Position numbers and translations under genes: made by a program. This document shows positions 1-6,458 of a DNA stretch of 9,672 nt, in pieces. This stretch comes from Chloroflexota bacterium (GTDB lineage Bacteria; Chloroflexota; Anaerolineae; B4-G1), in the NCBI GenBank assembly GCA_030596915.1, contig JAUVSX010000082.1, forward strand, positions 1-9,672, read 5' to 3'. How positions within the stretch are numbered: position 1 is the first letter of the stretch; every line of letters begins with the position of its first letter. Below the pieces are notes generated by a model. The model saw only the letters and a program-made list of their open reading frames with translations, did no database searches and was not told the DNA's origin.

Positions 1-1522
1 GGAGGAGATCACCCGAGACATTCCAAACGCGGGTGACGAAGCCCTCAGAGACCTGGGTGAGGATGGCATTGTTCGTGTCGGAGCCGAGGTCGGGCCGTTG
101 GACATACTCGTGGGCAAGATCACACCCAAGGGCGAGAAGGAGCTGAGCCCCGAGGAGAAGCTGTTGCGAGCGATCTTCGGTGAGAAGGCTCGGGAGGTCA
201 AAGACTCGAGCTTGCGCCTTCCCCATGGTGAGCGGGGCAAGGTCGTGGATGTCAAGATCTTCGACCGCCAAGAGCACCAGGATCTCCCAGCCGGTGTCGA
301 GACAATGGTGCGGGTCAGCGTCGCGCAGTTGCGCAAGATCACCGAGGGCGACAAGATGGCTGGGCGTCACGGGAACAAGGGCGTGATCTCCAAGGTCGTG
401 CCGGTGGAGGACATGCCGTTCCTCGCTGACGGGACCCCGATCGACGTCATACTGAACCCCCTCGGCGTCCCAGGACGGATGAACATCGGGCAGTTGCTCG
501 AGACGCACCTCGGCTGGGCCGCGCACCGACTGGGCTTCCGAGCCGTCACGCCCGTATTCGATGGCGCCAACGAAGCCCAGGTGGAGGCGGAGTTGGCTCG
601 CGCGTGGCTGATGGATCGCGCGTGGAAAGAGATCACGGAGCGTGCCTGGGCCTGGTTGAAGGCTCAGGACTACCCGCTCGAGACGCTGGCCGACGACGAG
701 GAGGCCAGCAGGCTGTATTACGTGGCCTGGCTGTCCGAATACGGCTACGATGTTGATGAACTGATAATGAATCGCGTCTATGCTCGGCGGGCAGTGCTGC
801 GCGAGTGGTTGCGAGAGAGGGGATACGACGCAAACGAGCTCCTTGCGTTCACCGATGACGAGGTCGACACAGAGGAACGCGACGTGACGGACTCTCGGGC
901 GATGGCGGTCTGCCTGCGGATATGGTTGGAGGATCGCGGGAGGGACGTCGCTGACCTGGATGACGGCGAGGCCGTTTCCCTGGCCGCTCAGGTCAGCCTG
1001 GAGACGTCAGATCCACTACCGAACCTGGGCAAGTTGGTTCTGTACGATGGGAGGACGGGCGAGCCCTTTGACCGTCCCGTAACCGTCGGCGTGATCTATC
1101 TGATGAAACTTGCTCACCTGGTCGAGGACAAGGTGCACGCGCGATCCACAGGGCCCTACAGCCTGGTGACCCAACAGCCGTTGGGAGGAAAGGCGCAGTT
1201 TGGAGGCCAGCGGTTCGGTGAGATGGAGGTGTGGGCTCTGGAGGCCTATGGCGCCGCCCATACGCTTCAGGAGATGCTCACCATCAAGTCCGACGATGTG
1301 CATGGGCGCGTCCGGACGTACGAGGCAATCGTGAAGGGTGAGTCTATTCAGGAGCCCGGCGTCCCCGCCTCGTTCAAGGTGCTGGTGAAAGAGCTGCAGA
1401 GTCTCGGAATAGCCGTGGAGGCAGTGACTCGCGATGGTGACGTGCTGCACTTCGGGAAGGACGAGGCCAAGTCCAGACCGCCGAGGCTGGGAATGGGCCT
1501 CCTGAGTCTCAGGAGGAGCTGA
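1..1522 (+). CDS. rpoB: RNA polymerase beta subunit, C-terminal part (5' end outside window)
   Basis: C-terminal part of the catalytic beta subunit of DNA-dependent RNA polymerase. The reading frame is open from base 2, starting [15 protein letters not shown], so the true start lies upstream. About 506 residues are present. Recognisable beta motifs in order are [27 protein letters not shown], the catalytic-region [93 protein letters not shown] and [10 protein letters not shown]. Between VFDGA (ends about 568) and [11 protein letters not shown] (from 1028) sit about 153 residues, where E. coli has about 17. This extra segment is rich in Trp and acidic residues and contains four spaced copies of a WLxxxGYDxxEL-like motif. 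The end is followed by a promoter and rpsL rather than rpoC. Identity is certain; the function of the insertion is unknown. Confidence 0.98.
   Translation, partial: EEITRDIPNAGDEALRDLGEDGIVRVGAEVGPLDILVGKITPKGEKELSPEEKLLRAIFGEKAREVKDSSLRLPHGERGKVVDVKIFDRQEHQDLPAGVETMVRVSVAQLRKITEGDKMAGRHGNKGVISKVVPVEDMPFLADGTPIDVILNPLGVPGRMNIGQLLETHLGWAAHRLGFRAVTPVFDGANEAQVEAELARAWLMDRAWKEITERAWAWLKAQDYPLETLADDEEASRLYYVAWLSEYGYDVDELIMNRVYARRAVLREWLRERGYDANELLAFTDDEVDTEERDVTDSRAMAVCLRIWLEDRGRDVADLDDGEAVSLAAQVSLETSDPLPNLGKLVLYDGRTGEPFDRPVTVGVIYLMKLAHLVEDKVHARSTGPYSLVTQQPLGGKAQFGGQRFGEMEVWALEAYGAAHTLQEMLTIKSDDVHGRVRTYEAIVKGESIQEPGVPASFKVLVKELQSLGIAVEAVTRDGDVLHFGKDEAKSRPPRLGMGLLSLRRS
593..1027 (+). repeat. Insertion in rpoB with four WLxxxGYDxxEL repeats
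   Basis: The repeat cores encode [12 protein letters not shown] (653-688), [12 protein letters not shown] (728-763), [12 protein letters not shown] (806-841) and [12 protein letters not shown] (923-958). Tryptophans are 25, 26 and 39 residues apart, and copies 1, 3 and 4 are followed by an Asp-Asp-(Glu/Gly) stretch. The repeats are recognisable at the protein level but not as DNA repeats, which suggests old duplication. The pattern reads as amphipathic helix, turn, short helix. The insertion lies in frame inside an otherwise intact RpoB, so it is likely a folded surface domain. Confidence 0.8.
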
Positions 1523-1555
1523 ACCTCTGGTGCTGCCAGGACACTGCGTCGCCCA

Positions 1556-1575
1556 ATCGCTGAAATGCAAGCGAT
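1556..1575 (+). other. Small hairpin after rpoB
   Basis: A perfect 6-bp inverted repeat, ATCGCT (1556-1561) and AGCGAT (1570-1575), has an 8-base loop. It lies 33 bases after the rpoB stop. No T-run follows, so it is not a standard intrinsic terminator. It could be a weak pause or 3'-end stabilising structure, or chance. Confidence 0.3.
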
Positions 1576-1612
1576 CGTCCCTCAAACTGGATCACATCAG
1601 CAAGGGGCGGAC

Positions 1613-1640
1613 TTGACGCCAGAACGTTCCGTGTTAGAAT
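1613..1640 (+). promoter_or_regulatory. Sigma70-type promoter for the rpsL (str) operon
   Basis: TTGACG (-35, 1613-1618) and TAGAAT (-10, 1635-1640) are separated by 16 bases. Each differs from the housekeeping consensus at one position. The predicted transcription start is near 1647, giving an untranslated leader of about 130 bases before rpsL. Its position in the gap where rpoC would normally lie suggests that the str cluster is transcribed independently of rpoB here. Confidence 0.7.
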
Positions 1641-1653
1641 AGTTCTTCGCACG

Positions 1654-1682
1654 CAGGCGGCAGCAAGAGGTCCTGTTGCCTG
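1654..1682 (+). promoter_or_regulatory. Leader hairpin 1 upstream of rpsL
   Basis: Bases 1654-1663 pair with 1673-1682 over ten consecutive pairs (eight Watson-Crick, two G-U), leaving a 9-base loop CAAGAGGTC. The hairpin begins only a few bases after the predicted transcription start. It is a candidate 5' stabiliser or ribosomal-protein binding site. Confidence 0.5.
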
Positions 1683-1706
1683 GTTTGACAATAGGGTTTG
1701 TACGTC

Positions 1707-1754
1707 ATTGATCGGGGAGGCCATCGGTGCGGGTGGATGGCCTTCTTGAATGAT
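1707..1754 (+). promoter_or_regulatory. Long leader hairpin 2 just before the rpsL ribosome-binding site
   Basis: Bases 1712-1725 pair with 1736-1749 over 14 uninterrupted pairs (eleven Watson-Crick, three G-U). After one A-A mismatch, four more pairs join 1707-1710 to 1751-1754. The core is AGGCCATC with GATGGCCT, and the loop is GGTGCGGGTG (1726-1735). The base of the stem ends about 10 bases before the Shine-Dalgarno sequence of rpsL, a position suited to translational autoregulation. The ligand is not identifiable by eye. Confidence 0.6.
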
Positions 1755-1777
1755 AGAGTGTGTCGAGGGGGTATTTG

Positions 1778-2197
1778 GTGCCCACAATCAACCAGCTCGT
1801 ACGCAAGGGAAGAAAACCCAAGCCTCGCAAGTCCAAGGCGCCTGCGCTGCAGTACCGCTTCAATTCGGTCAAGCAGCGTCGTTACCGGCGCGATAAAGGG
1901 GCGCCGCAAAAGCGAGGGGTGTGCACGCAGGTCAGGACGATGACGCCGAAGAAGCCGAATTCGGCGCTGCGAAAGATCGCCCGGGTCAGGTTGAGCAACG
2001 GTATTGAGGTGACAGCCTACATCCCCGGCGAGGGGCACGTGTTGCAGGAGCACTCTGTCGTCCTGCTGCGCGGTGGACGGGTGAAGGATCTGCCAGGTGT
2101 TCGTTACCACGTAGTCCGTGGCGCGATTGACTCGGCAGGTGTGGAAGGGCGCCAGCAGAAGCGCTCGAAGTACGGAACGAAGCGCTCAAAGCGATAA
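1778..2197 (+). CDS. rpsL: 30S ribosomal protein S12
   Basis: S12 sits at the interface of the 30S decoding centre and monitors codon-anticodon pairing. The start is GTG at 1778, giving [13 protein letters not shown], the family N-terminus; GAGGGGG at 1765-1771 is placed six bases upstream. An upstream in-frame GTG at 1760 would add six non-homologous residues and swallow the binding site, so it is rejected. The product is 139 residues against 124 in E. coli. The excess is an insertion of about 16 basic residues (Tyr26-Gly41) between PALQ and APQKRGVC. The streptomycin-site loop [11 protein letters not shown] (residues 56-66) and the [13 protein letters not shown] loop, where the methylthiolated Asp lies, are intact. 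It is the first gene after the str promoter and structured leader, with rpsG following. Confidence 0.98.
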   Translation: MPTINQLVRKGRKPKPRKSKAPALQYRFNSVKQRRYRRDKGAPQKRGVCTQVRTMTPKKPNSALRKIARVRLSNGIEVTAYIPGEGHVLQEHSVVLLRGGRVKDLPGVRYHVVRGAIDSAGVEGRQQKRSKYGTKRSKR

Positions 2198-2224
2198 GGA
2201 ACAGACAGGAGAGGCAGGTTACTC

Positions 2225-2695
2225 ATGCCCAGACGCAAGCGTCCGCCAAGGCGACGGGTTGAACCGGACATCCGGTACAAGAGCGTGGTGGTGACCAAGA
2301 TCATCAACAAGATTATGAAGGGTGGCAACAAGAGTGTCGCCTCGCGGATTGTATACGACGCATTGGATATCATCGAGCAACGGACGGGTCGCCCTCCCCT
2401 TGAGGTCCTTGAGCAGGCTGTCAGGAATGTCGAGCCCGTTCTGGAAGTGAAGCCGCGTCGCGTTGGCGGATCCACCTATCAGATTCCGGTGGAGGTTCGG
2501 CCTTACCGTCAGTCCGCCCTCGCCATTCGATGGATCCTGAGCGCTGCCCGCAGTCGGCCCGGTAGGACGATGGCCGGGAAACTGGCGGACGAGCTGATGG
2601 ATGCGGCACGCGAGACGGGAGTGGCGATGAAGAGGAAGGAAGATACTCACCGGATGGCTGAGGCGAACCGCGCCTTCGCTCATTACAGGTGGTAG
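2225..2695 (+). CDS. rpsG: 30S ribosomal protein S7
   Basis: S7 is a primary binder of the 3' domain of 16S rRNA; it organises the 30S head and contacts E-site tRNA. The start ATG at 2225 has AGGAGAGG (2207-2214) ten bases upstream. The 156-residue product has the family length and begins [20 protein letters not shown]. Conserved blocks include [63 protein letters not shown] and the C-terminal [21 protein letters not shown] region. In E. coli S7 represses its own operon by binding the rpsL-rpsG junction. Here that junction is only 27 bases, so any such control would have to act through the structured rpsL leader or the rpsG-fusA gap (inference). Confidence 0.98.
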   Translation: MPRRKRPPRRRVEPDIRYKSVVVTKIINKIMKGGNKSVASRIVYDALDIIEQRTGRPPLEVLEQAVRNVEPVLEVKPRRVGGSTYQIPVEVRPYRQSALAIRWILSAARSRPGRTMAGKLADELMDAARETGVAMKRKEDTHRMAEANRAFAHYRW

Positions 2696-2700
2696 GGGGA

Positions 2701-2770
2701 CCCCGCGTTGTCTGCCCTTGGGGCTAGGCCCGAAGGACGCGCAGAATCGATTTCGGTAGACAGGTTGGGG
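2701..2770 (+). promoter_or_regulatory. Structured rpsG-fusA spacer with two mutually exclusive stems
   Basis: In fold A, TGTCTGCC (2709-2716) pairs with GGTAGACA (2755-2762) over eight pairs including one G-U. CCCCG (2701-2705) closes it below with TGGGG (2766-2770). In fold B, TCTGC (2711-2715) pairs instead with GCAGA (2741-2745). Both folds enclose an inner hairpin of CTT/AAG and GGG/CCC around loop CTAGG. The strand 2711-2715 cannot be in both stems. The element ends next to the fusA ribosome-binding region and may control fusA translation. Confidence 0.45.
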
Positions 2771-2792
2771 CGGAAGACGGAGAGATGAGCAG

Positions 2793-4868
2793 GTGATGGC
2801 TCAGAACGACCTGCTCAAGTACATTCGCAATATCGGCATCATCGCTCATATCGACGCGGGGAAGACGACCACTACGGAGAGGATCCTCTTCTACACGGGT
2901 CGCACGCATCGAATGGGTAACGTGGATGATGGTACGACGATAACAGATTGGATGGTCCAGGAGCGGGAGCGCGGGATCACGATCACGGCGGCTGAAGTGA
3001 CGTGCTTCAGGCGGGATCATCAGATTAACATTGTGGACACACCGGGACACATCGACTTCACTGCCGAGGTGCAGCGAAGCCTTCGAGTACTCGATGGGGC
3101 TGTCGTCGTTTTCGATGCGGTAGCTGGCGTAGAGCCCCAGTCAGAGACGGTGTGGCGACAGGCACGGGCGTTTGGTGTGCCGATGGTCGCCTTCATTAAC
3201 AAAATGGATAAGCTGGGCGCCGACTACGCTCGAGCGGTTGAATCGATCCGGGAGCGGCTGGCCGCCAATCCCGTTGCTATTCAGTGGCCAATCGGCAGCG
3301 AGTCGGACTTCCGGGGCGTCGTGGACCTGCTGACCATGCGGGCGACCGTATGGCCGGACGAGACCGGGTCCACGCCAGAGGCCACAGAGATACCGCCGGG
3401 GCTTGAGGACACCGTGACGGAGGCCCGCGAGCTCGCCGTTGAGCGGATTGTTGAGACCGACGATAGCTTGTTGGCGCTCTACGTGGATGGGCAGGATATC
3501 TCTGCGGTGCAGTTGCAGCAAGCGCTGCGACGGGCGACTCTGTCGGGAGAGGTGAACCCGGTGCTATGCGGGTCGTCTCTGCGCAACAAGGGCGTCCAGC
3601 CGCTTCTGGATGCAGTGGTTGACTATCTGCCCTCGCCGCTGGAGATTCCGCCGGTTGAGGGATCGAACCCCAACACTGGCGCAACAGAAACGCGGCCCGC
3701 CGATCCGACGGCGCCGCTGGCAGCATTGATCTTTAAGATTGCAACGGACCCCTACGTGGGTCGACTGGCCTATTTCAGGGTCTACTCTGGCAGACTGAAG
3801 GTTGGCACCAGGGTTCTCAATGCGACGAAGGGTCGCCGGGAGCGCATTGGCAAGCTGCTGCGGATGTTCGCCGATAGCCGGGAGGAGGTCCGGGAGGTAG
3901 GGGCAGGTGACATCGGTGCAACGGTCGGTTTGAAGGCAACATTCACCGGTGAGACACTGTGCGCAGTGCACAAGCCCATTGTCTTGGAGTCGATCTCGTT
4001 TCCGGAGCCAGTGATATCGGTGGCAATTGAGCCGAAGACGGTGGCTGATCAAGACCGGCTTTCCGATGGCCTCAAGCGGCTGGCGGACGAGGACCCCACT
4101 TTCATCGTACGGGTCGACGAGAACACCGGCCAGACACTGCTCTCCGGAATGGGGGAGCTGCACTTGGAGATATTGACCGACCGACTCACGCGGGAGTTCG
4201 GCGTGACGGGGCGCGTAAGCCGGCCGCGAGTCAACTATCGTGAGACGGTCACGCAGCTTGCGCCGGGAGAAGGCTCCTATCAGCGACAGGTCGGAGGACG
4301 GGTCCATTTCGGGCGGGTGTGGTTGGAGGTCGAGCCGCTGATCACCGGGGGTGGCTTCGCGTTCGAGGTAGGGGTGAGGGGCCTGCCCGAGGAGTTCGTT
4401 GTCGCCGTGGAGCGAGGCTGCCGGGAGGCGATGGAGAGCGGGATGCTAGCCGGGTATCGGCTGGTGGATGTCAAAGTTCGATTGCTCGGAGCGGAGGTCA
4501 ATGACGAGACGTCCTCCGAGATGGCCTTCAAGGTGGCAGGCACGTTGGCTTTCCGCCAAGCGGTGGAAAACGCGGCCCCAGTTCTCTTGGAGCCGGTGAT
4601 GGACGTAGAGGTCACAGTGCCGGAGGCCAATACCGGCGAGGTGATGGGGGATCTGAATGCTCGTGGCGCTAATGTTCGGGAGATAGACAGCCGAGTGGGG
4701 GATATACAGGTGGTTCGGGCTTTCATCCCCCTGGCGAGCATGTTTGGCTATGCGACGGGTATCCGCAGCCTTACGCAGGGGCGCGGGACGTTTACAATGG
4801 AGTTTGATCACTATGCGGAGGTGGATCCGCAGCGGATGGGTGCGATAGCACAAGGACTCAGTTTGTGA
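2793..4868 (+). CDS. fusA: Elongation factor G (translocation GTPase), divergent domains IV and V
   Basis: EF-G drives tRNA-mRNA translocation and, with ribosome recycling factor, splits ribosomes. Adjacent codons GTG (2793) and ATG (2796) can both start; GGAGAG at 2779-2784 favours 2793, giving MMAQNDLLKYIRNIGI. The product is 691 residues against 704 in E. coli. GTPase motifs are intact: AHIDAGKT (18-25), RGITI (60-64), DTPGH (82-86), NKMD (136-139) and CGSS (259-262). Domain III is recognisable by GMGELHLEI. Domain IV begins near NYRETV, but its loop GGRVHFG (501-507) replaces the usual GGRGQYG. Asn570 occupies the place of the tip histidine (E. coli His583). In domain V the conserved LNSRRGRI turn reads LNARGANV (621-628). 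It is flanked by rpsG and tuf as usual. It is a full-length EF-G by order and architecture, but whether it is the main translocase is open. Confidence 0.95.
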   Translation: MMAQNDLLKYIRNIGIIAHIDAGKTTTTERILFYTGRTHRMGNVDDGTTITDWMVQERERGITITAAEVTCFRRDHQINIVDTPGHIDFTAEVQRSLRVLDGAVVVFDAVAGVEPQSETVWRQARAFGVPMVAFINKMDKLGADYARAVESIRERLAANPVAIQWPIGSESDFRGVVDLLTMRATVWPDETGSTPEATEIPPGLEDTVTEARELAVERIVETDDSLLALYVDGQDISAVQLQQALRRATLSGEVNPVLCGSSLRNKGVQPLLDAVVDYLPSPLEIPPVEGSNPNTGATETRPADPTAPLAALIFKIATDPYVGRLAYFRVYSGRLKVGTRVLNATKGRRERIGKLLRMFADSREEVREVGAGDIGATVGLKATFTGETLCAVHKPIVLESISFPEPVISVAIEPKTVADQDRLSDGLKRLADEDPTFIVRVDENTGQTLLSGMGELHLEILTDRLTREFGVTGRVSRPRVNYRETVTQLAPGEGSYQRQVGGRVHFGRVWLEVEPLITGGGFAFEVGVRGLPEEFVVAVERGCREAMESGMLAGYRLVDVKVRLLGAEVNDETSSEMAFKVAGTLAFRQAVENAAPVLLEPVMDVEVTVPEANTGEVMGDLNARGANVREIDSRVGDIQVVRAFIPLASMFGYATGIRSLTQGRGTFTMEFDHYAEVDPQRMGAIAQGLSL

Positions 4869-4890
4869 CTGTAGCAGGTTAGACTGTCCA

Positions 4891-4898
4891 GAAGGAGG
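4891..4898 (+). promoter_or_regulatory. Strong Shine-Dalgarno site for tuf
   Basis: GAAGGAGG lies five bases before the tuf ATG at 4904. It is the closest match to the anti-Shine-Dalgarno consensus in the window, in keeping with high EF-Tu synthesis. It argues that this unusual tuf copy is strongly translated rather than decaying. Confidence 0.8.
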
Positions 4899-4903
4899 GA
4901 AAA

Positions 4904-6121
4904 ATGGCGAAGCAAAAATTCGAGCGAACGAAGCCTCACGTGAATGTGGGAACGATCGGGCACATTGACCACGGCAAGACGACCCTCACGGCCGCTATCA
5001 CCAAGGTGCTATCCTTGAAGGGAATGGCCGAGTTCAAGGATTACGATGAAGTCGCCAAGGCGGATGCAAAGATGTTCCGCCGTGATGCGACGAAGATCTT
5101 GACGGTGGCGATCGCGCACGTCGAATATGAGACGGTAAAGCGACACTACGCGCACATCGATTGCCCCGGACACCGTGACTATATCAAGAACATGATCACC
5201 GGGGCGGCGCAGATGGATGGTGCCATCCTCGTGGTGTCGGCCGCCGATGGCCCGATGCCGCAGACGCGGGAGCACGTTCTCCTGGCCTACCAGGTGAACG
5301 TTCCCGCCGTCGTGGTCTTCCTGAACAAGATCGACCTCATGGACGATCCGGAGCTACTTGAGCTGGTTGAGCTTGAGCTGCGGGAACTGCTCGATAGCTA
5401 CCATTTCCCAGGCGACGAGACGCCAATCGTTCAGGGCAGCGCCATCGCGGCGCTCCGAAGCGAAAGCACCGATCCCGATGCACCCGAGTATGAGTGCATC
5501 TGGGAACTGATGGGCGCCATCGATGACTACGTCCCGACACCTGAGCGCGATGAGGAGCGGCCGTTCCTTATGCCGATCGAGGACGTATTCTCGATCAAGG
5601 GGCGCGGTACGGTGGTGACCGGGCGTGTGGAGCGCGGGACGATGAAGCCGATGACTGAGGTCGATATCGTCGGGCTGAAGGAGGAGACTCGCCGCACGGT
5701 CGTTACCTCTATGGAGATGTTCCACAAGACCCTCGACGTGGTTATGGCTGGCGACAACGCCGGCCTCCTTCTGCGAGGTGTCAACAGGGATGAGGTAGAG
5801 CGTGGTCAGGTCATCGCCATCCCGGGCAGCATTCACCCGCATCGTCGCTTTATGGGCGAGGTGTACGTGCTCCAGAAGGAGGAGGGCGGCCGGCACAAGG
5901 CTTTCTTCACCGGCTACCGTCCCCAGTTCTACACGGGCACGATGGACATCACTGGTCAGATCACGCTGCCCGAGGGCGTTGAAATGGTGATGCCCGGCGA
6001 CAACGTCAACTTGGAGGTCGAGCTGATCCAGCCGGTTGCTATCGAGGAAGGGTTCCGGTTCGCCTTTCGTGAGGGTGGGTTGACAGTGGGCGCGGGCGTC
6101 ATCACTAAGGTCTTGGAGTAG
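4904..6121 (+). CDS. tuf: Elongation factor Tu with an atypical switch I
   Basis: EF-Tu carries aminoacyl-tRNA to the ribosomal A site as a GTP complex. The 405-residue product starts [20 protein letters not shown]. Domain 1 has P-loop GHIDHGKT (19-26), DCPGH (86-90), NKID (141-144) and GSA (178-180). The effector region is abnormal. Where the family has about 20 residues ending in RGITINTA or RGITIAIA, this protein has 25, ending in KILTVAIA (64-71). Thr67 aligns with the Mg-binding threonine, but the preceding Arg-Gly becomes Lys-Ile. Arg91 replaces the usual Ala in CPGHADY. Domains 2 (from about 210) and 3 (from about 310) are complete; tRNA-contact residues Gln341, Thr350 and Glu390 are kept. 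However [15 protein letters not shown] and [10 protein letters not shown] depart from RHTPFF, FRTTDVTG and REGGRTVGAG. No stop or frameshift is seen. rpsJ follows after 10 bases. Confidence 0.95.
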   Translation: MAKQKFERTKPHVNVGTIGHIDHGKTTLTAAITKVLSLKGMAEFKDYDEVAKADAKMFRRDATKILTVAIAHVEYETVKRHYAHIDCPGHRDYIKNMITGAAQMDGAILVVSAADGPMPQTREHVLLAYQVNVPAVVVFLNKIDLMDDPELLELVELELRELLDSYHFPGDETPIVQGSAIAALRSESTDPDAPEYECIWELMGAIDDYVPTPERDEERPFLMPIEDVFSIKGRGTVVTGRVERGTMKPMTEVDIVGLKEETRRTVVTSMEMFHKTLDVVMAGDNAGLLLRGVNRDEVERGQVIAIPGSIHPHRRFMGEVYVLQKEEGGRHKAFFTGYRPQFYTGTMDITGQITLPEGVEMVMPGDNVNLEVELIQPVAIEEGFRFAFREGGLTVGAGVITKVLE

Positions 6122-6131
6122 GCGGCGCACA

Positions 6132-6440
6132 ATGGCCAAGCAAAGGATTCGCATCCGGTTGAAGGCGTACGATCATCGCGTGCTCGACGAGTCGGCCAAG
6201 CGCATTGTGGAGACGGCGGAGCGGACGGGCGCGAAAGTTGTAGGCCCCGTGCCCCTCCCGACCAAGCTTGAGCGCTTCACGGTCCGTCGATCTACGTTCA
6301 TTGACAAGGACTCGCACGAGCATTTCGAAATCCGCACGCACAAGCGGCTGATCGACGTCATCGAGCCCGACAACAAGACTGTCGATTCTCTGATGCGACT
6401 CAATCTGCCGGCCGGCGTGGATATCGAAATCAAGCTCTAG
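6132..6440 (+). CDS. rpsJ: 30S ribosomal protein S10
   Basis: S10 is a 30S head protein and, as NusE, a partner of NusB and NusG in antitermination. The 102-residue product matches the family length. It begins [20 protein letters not shown] and carries the conserved [16 protein letters not shown] and [19 protein letters not shown] blocks. The ATG at 6132 is only 10 bases after the tuf stop. Its ribosome-binding signal is poor: GGAG in the end of tuf is 13 bases away. Translational coupling to tuf is therefore likely. This gene normally heads the S10 operon; here it directly continues the str operon, with no promoter visible between. Confidence 0.98.
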   Translation: MAKQRIRIRLKAYDHRVLDESAKRIVETAERTGAKVVGPVPLPTKLERFTVRRSTFIDKDSHEHFEIRTHKRLIDVIEPDNKTVDSLMRLNLPAGVDIEIKL

Positions 6441-6458
6441 TGGTCTCGGAAGCGTGAT

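Noticed and set aside
1556..1575. Intrinsic terminator for rpoB
   Set aside because: The 6-bp stem is not followed by a T-run, so it is listed only as a weak hairpin.
1685..1713. Second promoter: perfect TTGACA at 1685-1690
   Set aside because: At 15-18 bases downstream only ATTGAT, TTGATC or similar is found, a poor -10 box, and the site lies inside the structured leader. The 1613-1640 promoter explains the transcript better.
1760..1777. GTG 1760 as the rpsL start
   Set aside because: It adds six residues with no family similarity and lies upstream of the GAGGGGG binding site. GTG 1778 gives the typical [11 protein letters not shown]-terminus.
3564..4307. Long minus-strand open frame opposite fusA
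   Set aside because: It is an antisense shadow of a GC-rich conserved gene. Its translation has no recognisable domain, while the plus strand encodes EF-G throughout.
4791..4817. Possible internal tuf promoter TTTACA-15-TATGCG in the end of fusA
   Set aside because: Spacing is short, both boxes are weak, and the sequence is explained by the conserved TFTMEFDHYAE codons.
5039..5134. Compensated frameshift as the cause of the odd EF-Tu switch I
   Set aside because: The other two frames contain early stops (TGA) and do not restore RGITI, so the unusual residues appear to be genuinely encoded.
5354..6154. Long minus-strand open frame opposite tuf
   Set aside because: It is an antisense shadow of the conserved EF-Tu frame, with no ribosome-binding context or protein similarity that I can see.
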